From: Micromonospora orduensis
Lineage (GTDB): Bacteria > Actinomycetota > Actinomycetes > Mycobacteriales > Micromonosporaceae
Assembly: GCF_006228125.1 (NCBI RefSeq)
Contig: NZ_VDFY01000151.1
Span: 1-49,584, forward strand
Direction of reading: 5' to 3'
Length of the DNA stretch: 49,584 nt
Shown here piece after piece: positions 29,301 through 37,500 of this stretch. The notes beneath the pieces were generated by a model. The model did no database searches, was not told the origin of the DNA, and saw only the letters and a program-made list of their open reading frames with translations. Numbering within the stretch: position 1 is the stretch's first letter; every line of letters starts with the position of its first letter. The position numbers and the translations under genes were made by a program.

Positions 29301-29949
29301 CGTCCAACGGGCCGCGGCCGGCTCCGGCGACCGTGTCGTCGACCGGGAGGAACAACTCGCCGCCCCGACCGGTGGGGAGCTGGTTGATGAACTTCACCCG
29401 GACCGGCCGGCCCCGCCGGGCGAGGATCATCGGGCCGAGGTGCCAGGGCCGCTCCGGGGGCGCCACCGTGTTGTGCCCGGACGCGTCGGTGCCGAGGTTG
29501 AGCTGCCGGTAGCCGCGCAGCCGGGTGGCCGGCAGGTCCCGGTGCAGGCGTTGCGCGTACTCCTGGAGGCCGATCTCGTAGTAGTCGCAGCCCGGATAGC
29601 TGATCGTGTCCGGGACGGCCACCGGCAGGTACGCACCGAGCCCCGCGCCGCCCACCTGACCCGGGACCGGGAGGGCGTCGACGAACTTGCGCAGTCCGGT
29701 GCCGGGCACCGGCCGCCCGCCGGCGTCCCGTGCCGGTCGGGGGCTGTACGCGAAGTTCGGCACCGGGCCGAAGCTGCGCGGTACGACGGCCGGGTCGAGG
29801 CTGGTGGTCGGAGCGACCTCGTCGGTCGTCCCCGCGCCCTGCTCAGCGGTCCGCGCGGCCGGCACGACGGGAACCGTCCGGCCGTTGACGTGGCTGTCGC
29901 GGCTGGTGCGCTCGAAGAAGGTGGAGCGGAGTCTGCGGAAGATCGCCAT
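26302..29949 (-). CDS. Multicopper-oxidase-fold protein lacking most copper ligands, with three C-terminal FN3 domains
   Basis: 1215 aa from ATG 29949 (GGGGAGAG upstream); an in-frame start at 30027 adds 26 poorer residues. Residues about 100-925 align by eye with the large bacterial three-cupredoxin multicopper oxidases: GRWDYGPWSG, GYGPNTRTLLQF, DGTQIWRISGN, VVNRVGWDG, ELGWKDIVRVNP, ALRPVAPTLPF. The four copper motifs are damaged. HLH is H229-L-A231; HDH is H292-D-N294; HxxHxH is E801-P-L-C804-F-G806; HCHxxxH is H905-S906-Q907-x3-H911. Four of eleven ligands remain, plus the axial M916. Residues 926-1215 are three FN3 repeats, each with a QRAxxPxF-like strand and VTYHYRIR-type strand. No signal peptide or membrane helix is visible. 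Probably a structural or binding protein, not an oxidase. It lies where the psp block normally continues. Confidence 0.85.
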   Translation of the reverse strand: MAIFRRLRSTFFERTSRDSHVNGRTVPVVPAARTAEQGAGTTDEVAPTTSLDPAVVPRSFGPVPNFAYSPRPARDAGGRPVPGTGLRKFVDALPVPGQVGGAGLGAYLPVAVPDTISYPGCDYYEIGLQEYAQRLHRDLPATRLRGYRQLNLGTDASGHNTVAPPERPWHLGPMILARRGRPVRVKFINQLPTGRGGELFLPVDDTVAGAGRGPLDGPAPYPQNRAVLHLAGALTGWTSAGNPGQWITPAGEITPYPTGTGVAHVPDMPPPGAGATTLYYPNEQSGRLMWFHDNTHGLARLTVYGGQLALYLLTDPAEDELVADQVLPADQLPLVIEDKTFVPDDTQLAAEDPTWDRERWGARGSLWHPHVYQPRQDPYRPGGRNPTGRWDYGPWSGAPAPGGVGNAPTSAGPVPNPHHDPVGAPDEPPLAPGVPHPSAVPEAYGDTPLVNGVAYPYLEVRPRAYRFRILNACLDRSLNLQLYRACSDGPMWTLDGALVDAEAGEVPMVPALRAADRPAGWPTDGRDGGVPDPRAAGPAFVQIGNEAGLLPAPVVLASRPVGYRYDRLDPTVLNVDGHALLLAPGERADVLVDFSAVPPGSTLILYNDAPAPLPGFDRRYDQHSDAPDRTAEGGPPPTEPGYGPNTRTLLQFRVTGDAEPPYDLARLRDRLPLAYAASQRPPIVPQPAYDAAFGTRTATETTVPVHAGTVTFTPAAGTGPVTLPVEVKAVQQVFEPDHGRLAGRLGVGHPHAGPLTPVTLPLGPTDPVTEVLFAADPAVPLGASTDGTQIWRISGNVRQTEPLCFGGCDVQVVNRVGWDGALRAPHGAELGWKDIVRVNPREDVVVALRPVAPTLPFKLGDSVRLLDPGRPAGARTGSTPVSPVDGRPAVVVNQLVNVGWEYRWHSQRAAHRDLGMSRPLVLRVAPKAPTGLTATPVPGSATALPAIALAWTGNGGRPPATSHVLQRATDATFGGEVTTITVAATATRYTDATVTPGVTYHYRIRAENAVSYSSWSNSVPASVHLTAPVGVVATILPAAPLRVALRWTNRSFATGIDVQRATNPTFSSGPGTTAIGVGTHHLDVAVAPDTTYYYRVRTTYLGAASAWSTVAAVSTPPAPGIPSGVSATASAPGPDTATVVLGWTADTSVGSGSGFIVQRALDPAFAREVATFTVTGRGFTNTGLTRGVTYHYRIRSFNVVGSSAYTGPVSVTTPP

Positions 29950-30053
29950 GACTCTCCCCGGGTCGGGGCACGAGGCCCGCCACCCCGGCGTGGCGACCCT
30001 GGTGCTCTGCTGACGGTCGGTGAGCACTCAACCGCAGCATGCGACGCGGACGG

Positions 30054-30086
30054 CCAGATAGGAATTACCCAATCGTCCGTATCTGG
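30054..30086. promoter_or_regulatory. Inverted repeat upstream of the oxidase-like gene
   Basis: CCAGATA (30054-30060) and TATCTGG (30080-30086) flank 19 nt that include the AT-rich ATTACCCAAT. It lies 105 nt before the ATG at 29949 in the 163-bp gap to nei2. A regulator site for the oxidase-like gene is possible, but there is no independent support. Confidence 0.3.
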
Positions 30087-30112
30087 GACGGCCCCGGTCG
30101 GCCCCGGTGTGG

Positions 30113-30922
30113 TCAGTCGGGCGGCGGGGCGTCCGGCGGCTCCGGCTGACAGACCGGGCACCAGTAGGTCACGCGTTCGCCCAGCTCCTGCTTGCGGATG
30201 GCGGTGCCGCAGCGGCGGCAGGGCTGGGCGCGGCGACCGTACACGTAGCTGGTCTGCCCCCGGTGCAGCGAACCGGTGCTGCTCTGCGTCCACCGACCCC
30301 GGTTGGCGGCGAGCAGCCGCTGCGCGAGGGTCACCATGCCGGTCAGGTCGGGCACCGCGCCGACCGGCGTCCAGGGGGACACGCCGCGCAGGAACAGCAC
30401 CTCGCACTTGTACAGGTTGCCCACGCCGGCCAGCGCGCGCTGGTCGAGCAGGGCCTCGCCGATGGTCCGTTCCGGGTGGGCGCCGAGCCTGCGGACCGCC
30501 TCGGCCGGGTCCCAGTCCGGGCCGAGCAGGTCCGGGCCGAGGTGACCCACCAGGCCGTCCTCCTCGGCGGTCGGCACCAGCGCCAACTCGTGCAGGTGGT
30601 AGCCGACCGCCACCGCGCCGGGGCTGCGCAGCACCACCCGGATCAGGTGCGCCGGCCGGCCGTTCCACCGTTCACCCGGCGCGTACGCCCGCCACGCGCC
30701 GTCCATCCGCAGGTGCGAGTGCAGGGTCCAGTGCGCCCCGTCCGGGGCGGCGAGCCGCAGCAGCAGGTGCTTGCCCCGGCTCGCCGACTCGCGGACCGTC
30801 CAGCCCGTGAGATCCGTGGTCGCCAGCTGCGGCACCCGGAAGTCGCTGCCGGTGAGCCGTGCGTCGGCAAGCGCGCGGTGCAGCACGCGCGCGGTGTTCC
30901 AGACGGTGTCGCCTTCGGGCAC
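30113..30922 (-). CDS. nei2: Fpg/Nei-family DNA glycosylase, endonuclease VIII (Nei2)
   Basis: 269 aa from GTG 30922, with GGGAGG upstream. Catalytic N-terminus PEGDTV: Pro2 becomes the nucleophile after Met removal, Glu3 is the acid. The conserved Lys is K51 (SRGKHLLLRL). The H2TH region contains IGEALLDQRALAGVGNLYKC. The zinc finger uses Cys 235, 238, 255 and 258 (PCRRCGTAIRKQ...YWCPVCQ). It excises oxidised pyrimidines and nicks the abasic site. In mycobacteria nei is adjacent to lhr; here about 3.6 kb separates them, on the same strand. Confidence 0.95.
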   Translation of the reverse strand: MPEGDTVWNTARVLHRALADARLTGSDFRVPQLATTDLTGWTVRESASRGKHLLLRLAAPDGAHWTLHSHLRMDGAWRAYAPGERWNGRPAHLIRVVLRSPGAVAVGYHLHELALVPTAEEDGLVGHLGPDLLGPDWDPAEAVRRLGAHPERTIGEALLDQRALAGVGNLYKCEVLFLRGVSPWTPVGAVPDLTGMVTLAQRLLAANRGRWTQSSTGSLHRGQTSYVYGRRAQPCRRCGTAIRKQELGERVTYWCPVCQPEPPDAPPPD

Positions 30923-31031
30923 CCCACCATCCTCCCTCGTTGGAACAGGATTCGCATGTGTCGCTATTTGTACTCAGGTTCCTCATGATCTCCCGACATG
31001 CGAGGGTCAGGGAGTTCTGAGGAGAATGCTG

Positions 31032-32287
31032 ATGTCAAGGCCGCAATGTCGTATCCGTTCCCTCGCCCTCGTCGCCCCCCTCACCCTCGCCCTCACCGCC
31101 ACTCTCCTACCCGTCACCAGCGGAATCCCGGAAACCCCCGCCGCCGGCAGCCCGCTCACCCTCACCGCCGCCGCTCCGGGCGGTGAACTGTGGAACGCCG
31201 ACCTGTCCGTCGTCGACCGCGACGACGTCAACGTCCGTCGTACCGCCGCCGGGCTGCGGCTGCGCGACACCCGGCCCGCCGGGCGCAGCCCGCACAGCGC
31301 CATCGCCGAGGGGATGCTGCTGAGCGTGCCCCGCACCCTGACCCGCCCGGCCACCCGGGTCCGCGCCCAGGTCGCCGCCGACGTGCCGGCCGGCGCCACC
31401 GTCGAGGCCCAGGTCCGGGCATGGCGCGCCAGCGGCTGGACCGAGTGGCGGGCAGCCACCACCAGCGCGGTCTTCGACCGCCCGGTGAGCCGGGTGCAGT
31501 CCCGGGTGGTGCTCACCGCGCCCGCCGGCGGCACCACCGCGACGGTCCGGGGCGTCCAGCTCACCGCCGACGCGACCGCCGCCGTGTCCGCGGCCACGCC
31601 GGGCCTCACCTACCGGGTGTACGCCACCCGCATCGGCCTGGTCGGCGAGCTGACCGCGAACGGCCGCAGCGTGCAGCCCCGGGACCACTTCGCGGCACTA
31701 CCGTCGCGGCGCGGCCTGTCCCCCCTGAACACCGGCGACTACACCGTGCGGGTCTGCACCACCACGGGCTCCCGCTGCGAGTACGCCCCCGTCTGGGACG
31801 TCGGCCCGTGGAACACCCGCGACGACTACTGGAACCCGTCGGCCGTACGGAGAACTGGAAGAACCTGCCGCAGGGCCGACCCGAGGCGCAGGCCGCCTAC
31901 CAGTCGGGCTACAACGGCGGGCAGGACCAGTTCGGGCGGACCGTGCTCAACCCGGCCGGCATCGACCTGGCCGACGGCACCTTCTGGGACGGCCTGAACC
32001 TGACCACCAACGCCTGGGTGGACGTCGCCTACCTGTGGACCGGTGGCGGACCGCGCGGTGTGGTCGGTGACGGGCCGCTGAACATCCGCACCGGCGCCAG
32101 CACGTCGTACCCGATCCGTGGCCTCGCCGCCCGGTTCGCCAACGTGCCGCTCCAGTGCTACGTCACCGGCCAGTCGGTGGCCGGCCCGTACCGCACCACC
32201 ACCCGCTGGAACCGGCTGGCCACCGGCCAGTACGTCAGCCACGCGTACATCTCCAGCGTGTACGGCGGCAGCGTGCCGGCCTGCTGA
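31032..32287 (+). pseudogene. Secreted protein with SH3-like C-terminal domain, frameshifted
   Basis: Starts at ATG 31032 (GAGGAG 7 nt upstream) with a Sec signal peptide, CRIRSLALVAPLTLALTATL. A beta-rich domain follows (GGELWNADLSVVDRDDVNVR, VEAQVRAWRASGWTEWRAAT), then a RlpA-like barrel (YRVYATRIGLVGELTANGRS, YAPVWDVGPWNTRDDYWNPS). At 31848-31853 the frame breaks: CGGAG should probably read CGGGAG. Coding sense continues one frame over (ENWKNLPQGRPEAQAAYQSG) to an SH3b-like end, GPLNIRTGASTSYPIRGLAA then YVTGQSVAGPYRTTTRWNRL, stop 32287. In the unshifted frame the tail is Arg-rich nonsense to 31997. Either a sequencing indel in a G-run or a recent mutation. Likely wall-associated; substrate unknown. 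Confidence 0.75.
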
Positions 32288-32313
32288 CCCGGCCCTCGCC
32301 CCGTCGGGCGCCG

Positions 32314-32556
32314 TCAGGGGCGCTCGTCGGGCCGGGCCGGGCGCACCATGTCCTGGTAGCGCGGGTGGCTGGCACCGTAGACGGCGTAGTTGAGTCGGGC
32401 GTGCGACAGGCTCAGGTCGCCGTTGGGGCCGCCCCGGACGGCGTCCGCATCGGCGTCGGTCTGACCGTCGTCGGTCCAGAAGCAGACCGGGCAGGTCCCC
32501 CCGCCGGTTCGGGACGCACAGCACGGACAGCCCACGGGAACTACGTGTTCACCCAC
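32314..32556 (-). CDS. CPCC-family cysteine-rich small protein
   Basis: 80 aa from GTG 32556; the ribosome binding site is poor. The signature is CPCC (residues 10-13) then TCPVCFWTDDGQ (residues 21-32), a four- or five-cysteine probable zinc site, followed by GGPNGDLSLSHARLNYAVYG and a C-terminal VRPARPDERP, matching CPCC-family proteins, whose function is unknown. It begins 26 nt after the stop of the SAM hydroxide adenosyltransferase and is probably co-transcribed with it. Confidence 0.8.
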   Translation of the reverse strand: MGEHVVPVGCPCCASRTGGGTCPVCFWTDDGQTDADADAVRGGPNGDLSLSHARLNYAVYGASHPRYQDMVRPARPDERP

Positions 32557-32581
32557 CGGGGCAGCATTCCACAGTCGAATA

Positions 32582-33382
32582 TCAGCGGGAAACCCGCAGG
32601 ACGTCACCCGGGTCCACCCGCAGCAGGTCCACCGCCCGCCCGCCGTTGACCGCGACGGCGACCAGATCGGCCGAGTCGACGTACACCACCAGGCCGCCAG
32701 CCGGGGCGTCGCCGAAGGTGCGGCCCCGGACGGCCTGGTGGGCCGGTGCCGGGGCCGGCGGGCCGACCCGCAGCGCCGCCGGCAGCGGATCGAGCAGGTG
32801 CGCCGGCGCGGCCAGCTGGACGTTGCCGAAGTGGTCCACTGTCGACACCTCGGCGGTGAAGCCGTCATCGTCCGAGGTCAGCGCCGGCGGGGGTAGCCGG
32901 ACCAGACCGGCCGGGTCGATAGGCGTGCCCGCCTGGGCCAGCGCCGCGCCGAGCGCCAGCCGGGCCGCCACCGGCGCGAAGACGTCCCGCCCGTGGAACG
33001 TCCCGGACACCCGGGCGGCCTGCCAGCGCGGCTCGGTCAGCTCCACCGCTGCGGTGATCCCGCCGAGCGCGTCGGCGGCGTCCGGCAGCAGCCCGTTGTC
33101 CGGACCCACCAGCAGCCCATTGGGGGTGGCCAGCGCGACGCCCCGCCGGGCGGTGCCCACCCCCGGGTCGACCACCGCCACGTGCACGGCCACCGGCAGG
33201 TACGCCACGGTCTGCGCCAGCACCGCCGCGCCCCGCCGCACGTCCGCCGGCGGCACCAGGTGGGTCACGTCGATGACCCGGGCCGCCGGCGCGATCCGGG
33301 CGATCACCCCGTGGCAGGCGGCCACGAAACCGTCGGAGAGGCCGTAGTCGGTGGTCAGTGAGATCCAGGGCGTGACGGACAT
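32582..33382 (-). CDS. SAM hydroxide adenosyltransferase (DUF62 family)
   Basis: 266 aa. Family members split S-adenosylmethionine with water to adenosine and methionine; close relatives are the halogenases SalL and FlA. Family marks are SLTTDYGLSDGFVAACHGVI (Asp12 at the active site), DVTHLVPPADVRRGAAVLAQ, VVDPGVGTARRG, LVGPDNGLL and SGTFHGRDVFAPVAARLALG. The hydrolase rather than halogenase assignment follows from general family frequency, since I cannot place the discriminating residues with certainty. TAGCCT ends 6 nt before the ATG, pointing to a leaderless message. Followed by the CPCC gene. Confidence 0.92.
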   Translation of the reverse strand: MSVTPWISLTTDYGLSDGFVAACHGVIARIAPAARVIDVTHLVPPADVRRGAAVLAQTVAYLPVAVHVAVVDPGVGTARRGVALATPNGLLVGPDNGLLPDAADALGGITAAVELTEPRWQAARVSGTFHGRDVFAPVAARLALGAALAQAGTPIDPAGLVRLPPPALTSDDDGFTAEVSTVDHFGNVQLAAPAHLLDPLPAALRVGPPAPAPAHQAVRGRTFGDAPAGGLVVYVDSADLVAVAVNGGRAVDLLRVDPGDVLRVSR

Positions 33383-33388
33383 GTCCGC

Positions 33389-33394
33389 AGGCTA
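33389..33394 (-). promoter_or_regulatory. Candidate -10 box of the SAM hydroxide adenosyltransferase gene (leaderless)
   Basis: TAGCCT on the minus strand ends 6 nt before ATG 33382 and contains the TAG stop of the small upstream ORF. Confidence 0.45.
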
Positions 33395-33610
33395 ACCCTC
33401 AGCGTCGGTGCGCAGTTCCAGGACGAGTTCGTCGTGCAGCGGGATGCCGTGCTCGCCCACCAGGGAAAGCGCCACCAGGGTCGGCAGGGTACGCACGTCG
33501 TGGCCGGTGTCGTGGGCGACCACGTACGGGCCACCCCACTCGCGTTCGTGCAGGGCGTCGATCGCCGTCCGCTCGGCGGGTCCCGCCGCCCGCACCTCGA
33601 CACCGTCCAC
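33392..33610 (-). CDS. Small ORF resembling an acetyltransferase N-terminus
   Basis: 72 aa from GTG 33610, with GAGG 6 nt upstream. The start VDGVEVRAAGPAERTAIDAL followed by HEREWGGPYVVAHDTGHDVR resembles the first strands and helix of GNAT proteins, but the acetyl-CoA loop is absent. It may be a truncated remnant or a genuine small protein. It ends 9 nt before the SAM hydroxide adenosyltransferase gene on the same strand and diverges from the lipoprotein at 33746. Confidence 0.4.
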   Translation of the reverse strand: MDGVEVRAAGPAERTAIDALHEREWGGPYVVAHDTGHDVRTLPTLVALSLVGEHGIPLHDELVLELRTDAEG

Positions 33611-33745
33611 CGTCCACCTCGCGTCCGCTCGCCGGCTCCGGAGCGTGCCCGCCAGCTGGTGGTCGACGCGGCTGGCGGATATGGGACAGCACGGTGGCCG
33701 ACCAGCCACTCCCGCTGCCGGGCGCGGTTGGGCAGACTTGCGCAG

Positions 33746-34333
33746 GTGACACTTCGGAGCCTGCCCGCCGTCGGGATCCTGCTGGTCGCCGTCGCCGTCA
33801 CCGCCGGCTGCGGTGGTGACGACGCCGATCCGTCGAGCGGGGCCCCCACCGCCTCGCCGGTATCGGCCCCGGCGGCAACCGGTCTTCCGAGCGCGCCGAC
33901 GCCCTCGGCAGCGCCACCCAGCGTCGGTGGTGCCGCGTCTCCGGCGCTCCCACCGTCCGTCGCGCCGCAGGGGCCCACGCAGCGCCGGCCGGCCAACCCG
34001 CCGCCGGTGGTGCTGCCCCAACGCCCGCCCGGCGCGCCCGGTGCCACACAGGTCGTCAACGCGTTCAAGGCCGCCGGCCTGAGGGTGCCGCACCCGAAGG
34101 ACCGATCGGTCGACTGTGGACCTGACGGGCTGGGTCTGGGCTGCTCCGAGCTCATCGCCACCGATGCCGTCACGGTGTACGTGTTTCCCGACGAGACCAG
34201 CGCCAGCGACATCGCCGAGACGTGGGGCGGCCAGTCGTACCGGCGCGGCGCCGTGGTCCTCAACTACCTGGAGGCGAAGACCCCCGCCGCCGAGCGGCCC
34301 CGCTACGAGAAGGTCCTCAACGGCCTCGGCTGA
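33746..34333 (+). CDS. Secreted lipoprotein of unknown function
   Basis: 195 aa from GTG 33746. Lipoprotein signal LRSLPAVGILLVAVAVTAGC (lipobox TAGC), then about 80 residues of Ser/Pro/Ala/Thr-rich linker as in surface lipoproteins, then a globular C-terminal domain of about 90 residues: TQVVNAFKAAGLRVPHPKDR, a Cys pair in SVDCGPDGLGLGCSELIATD, VTVYVFPDETSASDIAETWG, VLNYLEAKTPAAERPRYEKV. I do not recognise a named family. CAGACT ends 7 nt before the GTG, a possible weak -10. Followed by a 54-bp palindrome. Confidence 0.75.
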   Translation: MTLRSLPAVGILLVAVAVTAGCGGDDADPSSGAPTASPVSAPAATGLPSAPTPSAAPPSVGGAASPALPPSVAPQGPTQRRPANPPPVVLPQRPPGAPGATQVVNAFKAAGLRVPHPKDRSVDCGPDGLGLGCSELIATDAVTVYVFPDETSASDIAETWGGQSYRRGAVVLNYLEAKTPAAERPRYEKVLNGLG

Positions 34334-34374
34334 GCACCGGTCCGCCGCGTCCTCGGCCCGGGAGCGGGTCTGCC

Positions 34375-34428
34375 ATTGAGCGATATACCTGTGAGTCATA
34401 TTTATGACCCAGAGGTATATCGCTCAAT
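34375..34428. repeat. 54-bp near-perfect AT-rich palindrome
   Basis: Arms ATTGAGCGATATACCT (34375-34390) and its exact complement (34413-34428) enclose a second dyad, GTCATA/TATGAC (34395-34400, 34403-34408). Only the pairs 34391/34412 and 34394/34409 fail, so 24 of 26 bases pair around a 2-nt centre. It is far richer in A and T than its surroundings. It lies between the convergent ends of the lipoprotein gene and lhr and could act as a bidirectional terminator, or be a dispersed palindromic repeat. The rest of the 240-bp gap shows nothing I can identify. Confidence 0.85.
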
Positions 34429-34573
34429 CGAGTGCGTCCCGCCCAGGCCGGCCCCTCAAGAGGGCGCGGTGGGTTCGGCAACGGGTCGGCCGCCGCCCGC
34501 CACTGAGGCTGCTCCACGGCGGTCGGCTGCGTCCGGCGAAGCGAAGAGCGGCCGGCGCGAGAAGGAGTGCGGG

Positions 34574-37500
34574 TCAGCCCCTCAGGCGCAGGCCGCGCGG
34601 GGTGGCCCGGAAGCCGGCGGCGGTCAGCGCGTCACGCAGCGGCGAGGAGTGCACGGCCTCGCCGTCGGCCCGCTCCACCGACATCGCGCCCAACGCCCCC
34701 GAGTGCACGGCGTCGGCGAGGGCCTTGCCGGCCGCCGCGAGCGTGTCGGCGTCGTCGGTGAAGGAGAGCAGCGTCCGGCCGCCGCGTTCGACGTAGAGGA
34801 CCAGGTCGCCGCCGACCTGCACCACGAGCGCGCCCGCCTTACGGCCGGCCCGGTGCCCGGTCGCCGGTGCGGCCCCGTCACCGGAGTCGACCACCCGCTC
34901 CGGCCAGGGCAGCGCCGCGCCGTACGGGTTGGCCGGGTCGGTGGCGGCGAGCACCGTCGCCGGCGCGCCCCGGCCCCGGGCGCCGTCGGTCGGTTCGGCG
35001 AGGGCGCGCAGCCGGTCCACCGCGCCGGGCACCGCGAACTGCGCCGCCCCGAGCCCCTCGACGAAGTAGCCCCGGCGGGCCGCGCCGCGTTCCTCAAGCG
35101 CCGACAGCACCGGGTAGACCGCCGAGAACCCCCCGACCACCTGTTCGGCCATGACCGCGCCACGGGTGACCACCCCGTGCCGCTCCAGCAGCACGTCGGC
35201 GAGGGCGGCGGCGCGGCGGGTCGGGTCCATGTCCCGGTCGGGCAGGCGCGACCAGCGCCCGGCGACCGTCGGCGGGCCGCCCCGGGTGGGCAGCGCCACC
35301 CGACCGGGCCGCCGGTAGCGGGTGCGCGGCGCGGACGGCCGCGAGCGGTGCGCCCCACCGGCACCGAGCACCGCGCGCAGCGGAGCGAGGGTGTCGTTGG
35401 TGAGGTGACCGGCCCAGACCAGGTCCCAGATGACGCCGGTCAGCGCCGCGTCGTCGGTCGAGCCGACCCGGTCGGCCAACGGCCGGAAGAACAGCGCCTG
35501 CCCGTCGCCGAGCGCGTCGAGCACCGCGTCGTGCAGCGGGGTACGCGTCAGCGCGTCATCGGGCGGCGGGAGCAGCAGCGGCGCCGCGTCCGCGTACGCC
35601 AGGGTGACCCAGCCGTCCCCGCCGGAGATCGCCCCCGACCCGGCCCACAGCACCTCCCCGCTGGCGCACAGCTCGTCGAGCTGGGCGGGGGAGTAGTCGG
35701 CGACCCGACCGGGCAGCACCAGCCGCTCCAGCGCGGACGCCGGCACCGCCGCGCCCTGCAACTGCTCCACGGTGGCGGCGAGCGCCTCCACGCCGCGGGC
35801 GGACGAACCGACCTGCTGCCAGCGGGGCAGGAACGTGGCGAGGGCCCGGGGCGGCACCGGTTCGATCTCCCGGCGCAGCGCCGCGAGGGAGCGGCGGCGC
35901 AGCATCCGCAGCACCTCGGCGTCGCACCACTGGGCGCCGGCCGAATCCGGGGTGAATTCACCGGAGACCACCCGACCGGTGGCGGCGAGGCGGCGCAGCG
36001 CCTGCTCGACGACGAACACGCCGAGCCCGAAGTGCGCCGCGCAGCTCGCCGCCGCGAACGGCCCGTGGGTGCGGGCGTAGCGGGCCACCAGGTCGCCCAG
36101 CGGGTCGGCCACCGGTGCGAGGTACGCCTCGGCCACCCCGACCGGCAGTGCCACCCCGAGCGCGTCGCGCAGCCGGGCGGCGTCCTCGACGCCCACCCAG
36201 CGCTGCTCGCCGGCGATCCGGACCCGCAGCGCCCGGCGGGTGGCCTCCAGCTCGGTCAGCCAGCTCTCGGGCACACCCCGCTCGGTCAGCTCGGCGTCGC
36301 TGAGGTCGCCGAGCACCCGCAGCAGCTCGACCACGTCCTCCGCGTCGCGGGGACGGCGCTGCTCGGTCAGCCAGCGCAGCTGCCGGTCGGTCTCGGTGAG
36401 CACCGCCGGGTCGAGCAGCTCGCGCAGGTCGACCCGGCCGAGCAGCTCACCCAGGAGCGTGGAGTCCAGGGCGAGCGCGGCGGCGCGGCGCTCGGCGAGC
36501 GGGGCGTCGCCCTCGTAGAGGAACGCGCCGACGTAGCCGAAGAGCAGTGACCGCGCGAACGGGGACGGCGCGCTGGTCTCCACCTCGACCAGTCGCACCT
36601 TGCGGGTGGCCAGGTCACGCATCAGGCCGGCCAGCGCCGGCTGGTCGAAGACGTCCTGGAGGCACTCCCGGGCGGCCTCCAGGGTGACCGGGAAGTCCGC
36701 GTACTCGCGGGCCACGTCGAGCAGCTGCGCGGCGCGTTGGCGCTGCTGCCACAGCGGCTGGCGGCGGCGCGGGTCGCGGCGGGGCAGCAGCAACGACCGG
36801 GCGGCGCACTCGCGGAAACGGGCCGCGAAGAGGGCGGAGGTGCCCACCGTCTCCTCCACGAGCTGGGTGATCTCGTCGGGTTCGAAGACCACCACGTCCG
36901 CGCCGGGCGGCTCGTCGGCGGTGTCCGGCAGGCGCACCACGATGCCGTCGTCGGAGGGCATCACCTGGGCGTCCATGCCGTACCGCTCGGCGAGCCGGCG
37001 GCCCACCGCGAGAGCCCACGGCCCGTTGACCCGCGCGCCGAGGACGCTGTGCACGGCGAGCCGCCAGTCGCCCAGCTCGTCACGGAACCGCTCGACCACG
37101 ACGGTCCGGTCGTCGGGCAGCGAACGGGTGGCTTCCCGCTGGTCGCGCAGGTACGCCATGAGGTTGCCGGCGGCCCAGTCGTCCAGCCCACCGGCGCGCA
37201 GCGCGGCCAGCGCCGCCTCGTCGGTCTGCCGCAGCAGGCCGCGCACCCGGGCACCGATGGCCCGCCCCAGCTCCACCGGACGGCCCAGCTGGTCGCCCTT
37301 CCAGAACGGCATCCGCGCGGCCTGCCCGGGGGCCGGCGAGACCAGCACCCGGTCGGGGGTGATCTCCTCGATGCGCCACGACGACGAGCCGAGCAGGAAG
37401 ACGTCGCCGACCCGCGACTCGTAGACCATCTCCTCGTCCAGCTCGCCGACCCGGGCGGCCCGTTCGGCGCCGGCGAGGAACACCCCGAACAGGCCCCGGT

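Noticed and set aside
26707..30810. A 1367-codon open frame on the plus strand
   Set aside because: It is antisense to the oxidase-like gene and nei2, is rich in Arg, Gly, Val and Gln with no domain, and exists because of high GC at third positions.
30923..31031. Possible c-di-AMP (ydaO) riboswitch before the secreted SH3-like protein
   Set aside because: Such proteins often have one, but the 109-nt gap is short and contains none of the conserved core. An 8-bp inverted repeat (30952-30959, 30996-31003) is too weak to call.
31845..31856. Programmed -1 frameshifting in the secreted protein
   Set aside because: There is no slippery heptamer or downstream pseudoknot; a missing G is simpler.
34376..36550. 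Plus-strand open frame starting within the palindrome (LSDIPVSHIYDPEVYRS...)
   Set aside because: It runs antisense through lhr. Both strands encode similar peptides only because the DNA is palindromic.
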